Part shown: positions 1-6,477 of the stretch, in pieces
Layout of the letters: each line of letters begins with the position of its first letter
Numbering within the stretch: the stretch's first letter is position 1
Source of the DNA: Actinomycetes bacterium
Lineage (GTDB): Bacteria > Actinomycetota > Acidimicrobiia > Acidimicrobiales > RAAP-2
Length of the DNA: 64,000 nt
Reading direction: 5' to 3'
Assembly: GCA_021806045.1 (NCBI GenBank)
Contig: JAJZDI010000013.1
Coordinates: 1 to 64,000 of the forward strand
Made by a program: the position numbers and the translations under genes
The notes under the pieces: generated by a model
What the model saw: only the letters and a program-made list of their open reading frames with translations
What the model was told of the DNA's origin: nothing
Database searches by the model: none

Positions 1-492
1 CGTCCACGCCATGGCCGTCGGGATCCCGAAGGCGTCCTTCACCGCCTCCTCGTTGCGGAAGTTGCCGAGGAACGCGGCACCGAGGCCGGCATCCTCGGCC
101 AGGAGGAGCAGTTGGAGGGCGACGAAGCCGGCGTCGACGTGCCAGTAGGGGACGGGCCAGCCCGTCGTGCCGGCCGGCTCGTCCTTGTCCGGCTCCCGGT
201 AGCGGGCGTCGTAGGCCTCGGGGTCGGCGACGGCCAGCACCACCACCGGTGCTCGTGAAAGCCCGGCGAACCGCCGGGACCGCTGCCGCCACGCCTCGTC
301 GGTCGCCGCCTCCCAGAACCGCGAACGGTGCGCCGCCTGCGTGAGAACGACCAGGTCACGGCCCTGGGTGTTGCCAGCCGAGGGTGCCCGCAGCGCCAGG
401 GCGGCCAGCTCGTCCACGACGTCAGGTTCGACCGGTTCGCCGGTGAACGCCCTCGTCATCCGGCGCCCCCGGATGACGTCGCTCAGTTCCAC
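1..492 (-). CDS. nitroreductase family protein, partial (cut by the left edge)
   Basis: FMN-dependent nitroreductase-like oxidoreductase; only the first 164 codons are present and the C-terminus lies beyond the edge. The N-terminus has the family hallmarks: an Arg-rich segment (VIRGRRMTRAFTGEPV), then APSAGNTQGRDLVVL, the usual FMN-contacting segment. A later stretch (WHVDAGFVALQLLLLAEDAGLGAAFLGNF) matches the helix and AxxLGxF region of the family. GTG at 492 is chosen because a GGAGG sits about 6 nt upstream; the nearby ATG at 518 is out of frame and opens a mini-ORF. The substrate cannot be read. It could be one of the nitroreductases acting on F420-related or aromatic substrates, but nothing here decides that. 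Confidence 0.8.
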   Translation of the reverse strand, partial: MELSDVIRGRRMTRAFTGEPVEPDVVDELAALALRAPSAGNTQGRDLVVLTQAAHRSRFWEAATDEAWRQRSRRFAGLSRAPVVVLAVADPEAYDARYREPDKDEPAGTTGWPVPYWHVDAGFVALQLLLLAEDAGLGAAFLGNFRNEEAVKDAFGIPTAMAWT

Positions 493-518
493 CGCCGCCT
501 CCGGGCCAGGGCTGCCAT
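483..518 (-). CDS. putative leaderless mini-ORF (MAALARRRRWN) overlapping the nitroreductase start
   Basis: Eleven codons plus TGA. The ATG lies 6 nt behind a TAGCGT box, so a transcript from that box would begin at or near this ATG. The mini-ORF contains the nitroreductase Shine-Dalgarno and its stop lies 7 nt beyond the nitroreductase GTG, in another frame. Four consecutive Arg codons precede Trp-Asn. Translation is inferred from geometry only. Confidence 0.35.
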   Translation of the reverse strand: MAALARRRRWN

Positions 519-524
519 GCCGGC

Positions 525-530
525 ACGCTA
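525..530 (-). promoter_or_regulatory. -10 box TAGCGT
   Basis: TANNNT box reading leftward, 6 nt before the ATG of the mini-ORF at 518, the spacing expected for a leaderless start. Confidence 0.4.
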
Positions 531-574
531 CTTCTGTGCCGCATCGGGGCGGGCGGGAATGTCGACCACACTGG

Positions 575-580
575 TAGGGT
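575..580 (+). promoter_or_regulatory. -10 box TAGGGT upstream of the rhodanese-MoeB gene
   Basis: The box predicts transcription starting near 587. That leaves roughly 65 nt of leader before GTG 653, or about 8 nt before the in-frame GTG at 596. Confidence 0.45.
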
Positions 581-652
581 TTAACCACGAGCAACGTGTA
601 CCTGTGGCGCCCGGCCCGAGCGGGCGCCCCCAATCGAAGGACCGTGATCGCC

Positions 653-1828
653 GTGCCGACGTTCAGGGAAATGCTTGCCCAGGCAAAGTCCGCCATCCGC
701 GAAGTCGATCCCGCCACCGCCGAGGTCGAGGCCGCAGGCCCCAACGCCATCATGCTGGACGTCCGCGAGCCCGACGAGTACCAGCAGGGCTCCATCCCCG
801 GAGCGGTCCACCTGCCCCGAGGCAACCTGGAGATCTCCATCGAGAGCCGGATCCCCGACAAGGGTGCCCACGTGCTCGTCTACTGCGCCGGGGGTGTCCG
901 TTCGGCGTTCGCGGCCAAGACCCTCCAGGACCTCGGCTACAGCGACGTCACCTCGGTGATCGGGGGCTTCAACCGGTGGAAGGACGAGGGCCGGCCGTGG
1001 TCGACGCCGAAGTCCCTCACCACCGAGCAGCGCAACCGCTACCAGCGCCATCTGCTCCTGCCCGAGGTGGGCGAGGCGGGCCAGCTCAAGCTGCTCGACT
1101 CCAAGGTCCTGCTGCTCGGTGCGGGCGGGCTCGGGTCGCCGGCCGCCCTCTACCTGGCCGCAGCCGGCGTGGGGACCATCGGGATCATCGACATGGACGT
1201 CGTCGACGCCTCCAACCTGCAGCGCCAGATCCTCCACAACACGGAGCGGATCGGTGAGCGCAAGGTCGACTCGGCCAAGAAGACCCTGACGGCCATGAAC
1301 CCCGACGTCAACGTCGTCACCTACGACGTGCGGCTCGGTGCCGACAACGTGCTCGACATCATCGACGGCTACGACGTGATCGTCGACGGCACCGACAACT
1401 TCCCCACCCGCTACCTGGTGAACGACGCATCGGTGCTGAAGCGGATCCCCGTGGTGCACGGCTCCATCTTCCGGTTCGAGGGGGCGGTCACCGTCTTCAA
1501 CCCGTACCTCGGTCCCTGCTACCGCTGCATGATCCCCGAGCCGCCACCGGCCGAGCTGGCCCCCAGCTGCTCGGAGGCGGGTGTGCTGGGCGTGCTGCCG
1601 GGCATCGTGGGCTCCATCCAGGCCATCGAGACGATCAAGATCCTCCTCGACCTGGGCGACACCCTCCAGGGGCGCCTGCTTTCCTACGACGCCCTGGAGC
1701 AGAGCTTCCGGACCTTCAAGGTCCACCAGGACCCGAACTGCCCGACGTGCGGCCCGAACGCCGGCGAGATCGTCATCGCCGAGTACGACGAGCTGTGCAT
1801 GCCCCACGTGGCGGCGGCGCCCGCCTGA
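653..1828 (+). CDS. moeZ: rhodanese-MoeB/ThiF fusion, sulfur-carrier adenylyltransferase/sulfurtransferase
   Basis: Activates the C-terminus of a small sulfur-carrier protein (MoaD/ThiS/CysO type) by adenylation and supplies sulfur, serving molybdopterin, thiamine or cysteine synthesis. Residues about 20-115 form a rhodanese domain with active-site Cys78 (VYCAGGVRS). The E1-like domain follows, with nucleotide loop GAGGLG at about 156-161, substrate loop NLQRQILHNTERIGERK, and paired Cys motifs CYRC and CPTC that normally bind zinc. The rhodanese precedes the E1 domain, the reverse of mycobacterial MoeZ. GTG 653 is preferred: GAAGGA lies 11 nt upstream and the protein then begins VPTFREML. 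An in-frame GTG at 596 would add 19 residues that look non-coding. Which carrier it serves is unknown. Confidence 0.88.
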   Translation: MPTFREMLAQAKSAIREVDPATAEVEAAGPNAIMLDVREPDEYQQGSIPGAVHLPRGNLEISIESRIPDKGAHVLVYCAGGVRSAFAAKTLQDLGYSDVTSVIGGFNRWKDEGRPWSTPKSLTTEQRNRYQRHLLLPEVGEAGQLKLLDSKVLLLGAGGLGSPAALYLAAAGVGTIGIIDMDVVDASNLQRQILHNTERIGERKVDSAKKTLTAMNPDVNVVTYDVRLGADNVLDIIDGYDVIVDGTDNFPTRYLVNDASVLKRIPVVHGSIFRFEGAVTVFNPYLGPCYRCMIPEPPPAELAPSCSEAGVLGVLPGIVGSIQAIETIKILLDLGDTLQGRLLSYDALEQSFRTFKVHQDPNCPTCGPNAGEIVIAEYDELCMPHVAAAPA

Positions 1829-1836
1829 GCGGGCGC
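1817..1836 (+). terminator. perfect hairpin spanning the moeZ stop codon
   Basis: GCGCCCGC, loop CTGA, GCGGGCGC: an 8-bp perfect stem whose loop contains the stop codon. There is no T-tract. It lies between convergent genes, so termination is a plausible role. Confidence 0.4.
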
Positions 1837-1865
1837 TCCCACCGCTGGTGACCGGGTTCCGGCCG

Positions 1866-4160
1866 TCAGCGGGTCGCAGCGGTCGACAGGCCGGCGCGGG
1901 CGTCCACGGCGTCATCCCCACGCTGCCCGGACCCCTCCGGGGTACGGGCTGCGTCACGTAGTGCCGCCCGGGTGCCCGGCAACCGTAGGGCGACGAGCAG
2001 GTCGGTCACGGCCGCTTCGGCCCGGTCGGCGTCGTCAGCGGTCGCCGCACCGGCGGCGAATGTGGCCCGCTCCAGCGCCCCGGCGAGATCGCCGGCGGCG
2101 CCGGCGGCGTCCAGCTCGCCCGGGAGCATCACCCTGCCGGCCACGGCTCCGGTCGCCCGGGCCAGCCGTTCGGCGAACGCGGTCGGTGGTTCGCCCGGAG
2201 GTCGGGTCCACCCGGCGCCGGCCAGGGCCCGCTCGGCCCGCGTCCAGGATCGCCGGATCCGTTCCTCCGGCGACCGCCGGCGCCGGTGACGCCGCCGGCG
2301 GGCGAGCTCGAGTCCGGAGGCCACCACGACCAGCGCCAGCACGGTCAGGACGGCCAAGATCGTCGGCGTCGCTGTTCGGGCCGAGGCGAGGGTGCCCGCC
2401 CGCCGGCTGCCCCCGACTGCTGGAGCGGTGGTGGTCGATGGAGGCTGGGCGGTGGACGGCGGCGTCACCGTCGTGGTGGTGGCGGGCGGCAGCGTCGTGG
2501 TCACGGCCGGTCCGATCCCACCTCCGGGCGGCAGCGCGCCGCCCGTCCGTACCGACGGAGGCACGGTCGCGCCGCCCGGCAGTTGTGGCGTCGGCTCGAA
2601 CGAGGTCCAACCGGTGGCGGGCCCCAGGTAGACCTCGGGCCAGGCGTGGGCGTCGGCCCCGGTGACCACCGTCGTCGACCCGATCGTGGTGCCCGGCGCG
2701 AAGCCGACGGCCACCCGGGCCGGCAGTCCCAGGGTGCGCGCCATCGCCGCGAAGGCGGTGGCGAACTGCTGGCACGAGCCGGACCTCGTCGTGGTGAGGA
2801 ACGCGACCAGGGGATCGGAACCTCGTGGCACGTGGGGGGGCACCAGGGTGTAGGTGAAGCGCCCGGAGCGGAACCACGCGGTCAGGCGGGCCGCCTCGTC
2901 GGCGGGCGACGTGGCACCCGCTGTGACCTGGTGGGCGAGGGCGGACACCTCCGGCGGCAGGGGGGGCAGGCTCAGATCTGACGTGGGCGATGCCGGTGGC
3001 GACGAAGGCGTGCCCGCGGTGGTCGGCGCACTTCCGGTGAAGGTCGTGTACGTGTCGCCCCGGGTGGGGATGGTGGGTACAGCGGTGCCGAAAGGCGTCA
3101 CTTCGATGCCCGTGAGCCCCGAGACCGCGGTCGTCCCCGGCGGGACAGGGAGGAGCCGGGAACCGTAGGCCTGGAGCGCCACCGAGCCGGAGGGGACGTC
3201 CTGGCCCGCGCTGTCGACGGCCGGCGGCTCCGGGAGCGTCCCGCGGAGCAGCGCGGCGACCCCGGCGGAGGGCAGCCACGAGGTGCCGTTGAAGGTGTCG
3301 AGCACCGCTACCTGCCAGTAGGTGGGCTTGGCCACGAATGCGTCGAACACCACGACGTCGGGCTGGCTCCGCTCGACGGCGTCGACGCTGGCCACCAGGG
3401 CCAAACTGGTCACCACACCGCTCCCGCCACTGGCGCCCCCGGCCGTGCTGCCACGGCCGGCCGGATGGGGCGGTGGCCGGTAGCTGGCGAAGGGGCCGCC
3501 CCACGCGTTCCCGGCGGCCAGGACGGCGACGCCCACCCCGACGGCGACGGCGCTCCCTGCCAGCTCCCTGCTCCTCGGCGCCCCGGAAGCGGCCAGCAGC
3601 ACGGTGGCGGTCACCACGAGGGCGGCCATGGGGACGGCGACCGCTCCACCCACGGCGAACGCCGACAGGCCGACCAACGCGAACGGCGGTGCCAGCGCGG
3701 CCAGCGGGCTCCCCACCGACGTCCCCGCCAGCAGGCGTGCGGCGACCGCTGCGCCGCCGGCGGTGATGGCGGCGACGAGGGTGATGCCGCCGACGGCTCG
3801 GTAGGGCGGGTTGCTGGTGGCGATGACGACATGGGCGGACCGCAGGCCCATGGTGATGGCGTGCCAGGTGCGGGCAGTCGGTATGCCGTCGGTCGTGGCC
3901 CCCCAGGCGGACACCCACGTGGCCACCACGGCCACCACGGCCACCGGCACCGCGGCTGCGACGGGTGCAGGCCACCACCGCCTCCCCCCGACGAGGGCGA
4001 CGGTCCCCCCGGCAGCAGCAGTGGCGAGCACGCGCCATGGCACGCCTGGGGCGGCGACCATGCGCGACAGTGCCGCCGCCCCTACGAGTGAGCTCGCCAG
4101 CAGTGCCAGTTCGGCCACGACCTGGGCTGCCTGGTGCCGTGCCGTCTGGTCCCGGGTCAT
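1866..4160 (-). CDS. transglutaminase-like membrane protein with C-terminal DUF4129-like tail
   Basis: About 764 residues. The N-terminal third is a run of hydrophobic helices (DUF3488-like), followed by an extracytoplasmic transglutaminase fold with nucleophile Cys in CQQFATAFAAMARTLG, His in DAHAWPEVYLG and an acidic residue in SFEPTPQ. A Thr/Pro-rich linker, one more membrane helix and a basic cytoplasmic tail resembling DUF4129 complete it. ATG 4160 overlaps the stop of the DUF58 gene as ATGA; longer starts would run through that gene. MoxR, DUF58 and transglutaminase genes in this order form a common bacterial operon of uncertain function, thought to involve assembly or processing of surface proteins. 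Confidence 0.85.
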   Translation of the reverse strand: MTRDQTARHQAAQVVAELALLASSLVGAAALSRMVAAPGVPWRVLATAAAGGTVALVGGRRWWPAPVAAAVPVAVVAVVATWVSAWGATTDGIPTARTWHAITMGLRSAHVVIATSNPPYRAVGGITLVAAITAGGAAVAARLLAGTSVGSPLAALAPPFALVGLSAFAVGGAVAVPMAALVVTATVLLAASGAPRSRELAGSAVAVGVGVAVLAAGNAWGGPFASYRPPPHPAGRGSTAGGASGGSGVVTSLALVASVDAVERSQPDVVVFDAFVAKPTYWQVAVLDTFNGTSWLPSAGVAALLRGTLPEPPAVDSAGQDVPSGSVALQAYGSRLLPVPPGTTAVSGLTGIEVTPFGTAVPTIPTRGDTYTTFTGSAPTTAGTPSSPPASPTSDLSLPPLPPEVSALAHQVTAGATSPADEAARLTAWFRSGRFTYTLVPPHVPRGSDPLVAFLTTTRSGSCQQFATAFAAMARTLGLPARVAVGFAPGTTIGSTTVVTGADAHAWPEVYLGPATGWTSFEPTPQLPGGATVPPSVRTGGALPPGGGIGPAVTTTLPPATTTTVTPPSTAQPPSTTTAPAVGGSRRAGTLASARTATPTILAVLTVLALVVVASGLELARRRRHRRRRSPEERIRRSWTRAERALAGAGWTRPPGEPPTAFAERLARATGAVAGRVMLPGELDAAGAAGDLAGALERATFAAGAATADDADRAEAAVTDLLVALRLPGTRAALRDAARTPEGSGQRGDDAVDARAGLSTAATR

Positions 4161-5245
4161 GGGACGGCCACCAGGGCCCCGGTGCCGGCCAACGACGCCG
4201 GTAGGCCGGAGACGGCCGCATGGCTGGTGACGGTGATCACCGGCCCCCGGGGTGGGTCCGCTTTCCGGCCGGCCCGGGGTGTCATGGACGCGAGCACCAC
4301 CATGGCCTGTGCCAGGTCGGCGGTGCTGTCGCCGACGATGGTGGTGTCGCCCGACCAGGTCGTGAGGACCACCGGCACTCCGGCGTGCCATCCGGTGACG
4401 ACCAGGCCGCAGGCGGCGGCCAGCATCGACTCGAAGGACTGCCGCGAGTGCACGCCCGCCCTGTCGTCCACGAACACGCACCGCTCGACGCCACCGTCGG
4501 CCCCGAACTCCTTGACGAGGGGCGGCCCGGGTCGGGCGAGGGACGGCCAGTGCACCAGGTGGAGCGGATCGCCGGCGACGTAGGGCCGGACGCCGTCCAG
4601 CTCACCGCTGCCACCGGTGCCGCCCGGCGTTGCCGCCGGCAGGGTGGCAGCGGCCACTCCGGCCGGGCGGGTCGCCTCGACGCCCACCGGCGCGGGTGCG
4701 GGATGCACGACCACGGAGACGGGGGGGACGGTGGCGACGACCACCCCGACCAGGCCGAGCGGGTCGTGGGCCCAGAGGCGCCGGCCGGGGAGGACCAGCA
4801 CGCCCCGGGTGCCGGTGGGCACAGGTGTCGAGGACTGCAGCCCGCCCCCCTTGGCCGCCGACAGGGAGTCGAGGGCGCCGGGAGCGGGTGCCAACCAGCC
4901 GGGTCCGGGCGTGGCGGCGGCCTCGGCCAAGCCGGCGGAGGAGCCGGGCAGGTTCCTCCATCGACCCTGGGCCCGGTCGGCCCGCACGGTGGCACCGATA
5001 CCGGTGGCCGTCACCACGACGGTGGAAGGCGAGCCGGCAGCCACGAGCGCGGGCGCCGCCTGCGTGAACGCCACGACCCGCCGGTGGGCCAGCACGGCGC
5101 CGGTGCCGACAGCGGCGACGGCGACGGCGACGGTCGCTCCTGCCAGGAGCAGCAGGGCATGCGAGTCGAATGTCGCTCCGGCCGCCGCGGTGGCGGCGAC
5201 GATGACCGTGGTGCCCACCCCCCGCGCTGTGGGGCGGCCCGTCAC
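4157..5245 (-). CDS. DUF58 domain-containing membrane protein
   Basis: About 362 residues. Two hydrophobic helices open the protein (TTVIVAATAAAGATF and LLLLAGATVAVAVAAVGTGAVLAH). The DUF58 core follows with the characteristic block GVRPYVAGDPLHLVHWPSLARPG and a von Willebrand-like C-terminal region (ERCVFVDDRAGVHSRQSFE). GTG 5245 starts 10 bp after the MoxR stop, so the genes are coupled. DUF58 proteins are regular partners of MoxR ATPases; the biochemical role is not established. Confidence 0.85.
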   Translation of the reverse strand: MTGRPTARGVGTTVIVAATAAAGATFDSHALLLLAGATVAVAVAAVGTGAVLAHRRVVAFTQAAPALVAAGSPSTVVVTATGIGATVRADRAQGRWRNLPGSSAGLAEAAATPGPGWLAPAPGALDSLSAAKGGGLQSSTPVPTGTRGVLVLPGRRLWAHDPLGLVGVVVATVPPVSVVVHPAPAPVGVEATRPAGVAAATLPAATPGGTGGSGELDGVRPYVAGDPLHLVHWPSLARPGPPLVKEFGADGGVERCVFVDDRAGVHSRQSFESMLAAACGLVVTGWHAGVPVVLTTWSGDTTIVGDSTADLAQAMVVLASMTPRAGRKADPPRGPVITVTSHAAVSGLPASLAGTGALVAVP

Positions 5246-5255
5246 CCGGCCCAGC

Positions 5256-6263
5256 TCACCCGATGCCGGAGGGCGACTCGGCCGGGCGTGACACCGGGAC
5301 GGGCACCGTGGCGACGAGCTCGGACACCAGGCCCTGCGGGGTGGCGCCCCCCAGCTCGGCGCCCGCTGCCAGGACGAGGCGATGGGCGAGGACGGGGACG
5401 GCGGCCCGCTGCACGTCGCCGGGGGCGACGAAGTCGCCCCCCCGGGCGACGGCGACCGCCCGTGCCGCATTGAGGAGGGCGAGGGCGGCCCGGGGGGAGG
5501 CCCCGACGGCGATCGACGGGTGGCGGCGGGAAGCTTCGACCAGGTCCAGGACGTAGCTGCGGAGGGCTGGGGCGACGTGGATGGCGGCGACGGCGCCGGC
5601 GATGCGCTCGAGGCTCCCGGCCGGCACGGCGGGGGGCAGCGAGGCGGCGCGGACGGCCGGATTGGTGCCGGCCAGCATGGCGTCCTCGTGGGTGCGTCCG
5701 GGGTAGCCGAGGGACAGGCACATGAGGAACCGGTCCCGCTGACCGTGGGGGAGGGGGGAGGTCCCCGCAGCGTCGTGCGGGTTCTGGGTGGCGACCACGA
5801 GGAACGGGACCGGAAGGGCGTAGGTGGTGCCGTCCACCGACACCTGCCGCTCTTCCATCGCCTCGAGCAGGGCGGACTGGGCCCGGGTCGAGGCCCGGTT
5901 GAGCTCGTCAGCCATCAGGACGTTGGTGAAGAGCGGGCCCGGGTGGAAGGTGGGTGCGGCGCCGCCATCGCCAAGCACCGTGTAGCCGGTCAGGTCGGCG
6001 GGCAGCAGGTCCGCCGTGCACTGGACCCGCCGGAAGTCGAGCCCGAGGGCCCGGGCCAGCGACTTGGCCAGCGTCGTCTTGCCCAGGCCGGGCAGGTCCT
6101 CGATCAACAGGTGACCGCCGGCCGCCACGCACGTCACGGCAAGCTCGATGAGGTCGCGCTCGGCGTGGAGGACGGACGAGACGGCGTCGACCACCGCGCC
6201 GATCAGCGCTCGGGGCGGGTGCCCCTGCACCTCCGGGTACGCCGTGTCCGCCGTGGTGGTCAC
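5256..6263 (-). CDS. MoxR family AAA+ ATPase
   Basis: 335 residues, normal length for the family. It has Walker A in EDLPGLGKTTLAKSLA, Walker B in VLMADELNRAS, sensor 1 in VVATQNPHDAAGTSPLPHGQRDRF and the C-terminal lid domain. MoxR proteins act as chaperone-like ATPases, here presumably on the DUF58/transglutaminase pair downstream. GTG 6263 has GGAGA 5 nt upstream and forms a GTGA overlap with the stop of a 10-residue mini-ORF that follows a TAGGAT box, so its translation may be coupled to that peptide. Confidence 0.9.
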   Translation of the reverse strand: MTTTADTAYPEVQGHPPRALIGAVVDAVSSVLHAERDLIELAVTCVAAGGHLLIEDLPGLGKTTLAKSLARALGLDFRRVQCTADLLPADLTGYTVLGDGGAAPTFHPGPLFTNVLMADELNRASTRAQSALLEAMEERQVSVDGTTYALPVPFLVVATQNPHDAAGTSPLPHGQRDRFLMCLSLGYPGRTHEDAMLAGTNPAVRAASLPPAVPAGSLERIAGAVAAIHVAPALRSYVLDLVEASRRHPSIAVGASPRAALALLNAARAVAVARGGDFVAPGDVQRAAVPVLAHRLVLAAGAELGGATPQGLVSELVATVPVPVSRPAESPSGIG

Positions 6264-6292
6264 CGGATCTCCCCGGTGACGAGGTTCTCCAT
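6260..6292 (-). CDS. putative leaderless mini-ORF (MENLVTGEIR) in front of moxR
   Basis: Ten codons plus TGA; the TGA shares bases with the GTG of moxR (GTGA). Its ATG lies 7 nt behind TAGGAT at 6300-6305. The moxR ribosome-binding sequence lies inside it. Confidence 0.4.
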   Translation of the reverse strand: MENLVTGEIR

Positions 6293-6299
6293 GGCGGGC

Positions 6300-6305
6300 A
6301 TCCTA
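6300..6305 (-). promoter_or_regulatory. -10 box TAGGAT for the MoxR operon
   Basis: Sits 7 nt before the mini-ORF ATG at 6292 and is the likely promoter of the three-gene operon. Confidence 0.5.
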
Positions 6306-6477
6306 GGGCCCGTGCCCCGATCGGGCGGGGCACGATGCTCCCGCCGTGTCCCGCCCGGACTCCGGCGGCAGCGGGAGGGGGTGCCGGGCAGCAGGATGGG
6401 CGCGTGCCACGGGGCCGGGGCCGGGCACCAGCCTTGCCAATCAGCGCATCTCGGGCGAAGGTGGTGGCGGTGCATCG

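Noticed and set aside
581-1957. Long open frame of 458 codons antisense to the MoeB fusion
   Set aside because: GC-rich third positions leave the complementary frame open; composition is Arg/Gly/Asp-rich with no domain, while the plus strand encodes a clear enzyme. The same holds for other long antisense frames, for example 30469-32088, 35922-38522, 41166-43130, 47040-49520 and 61190-63919.
4161-4481. N-terminal extension of the transglutaminase gene
   Set aside because: It lies inside the DUF58 gene in another frame and reads as Arg/His/Gly low-complexity; ATG 4160 with the ATGA overlap is better.
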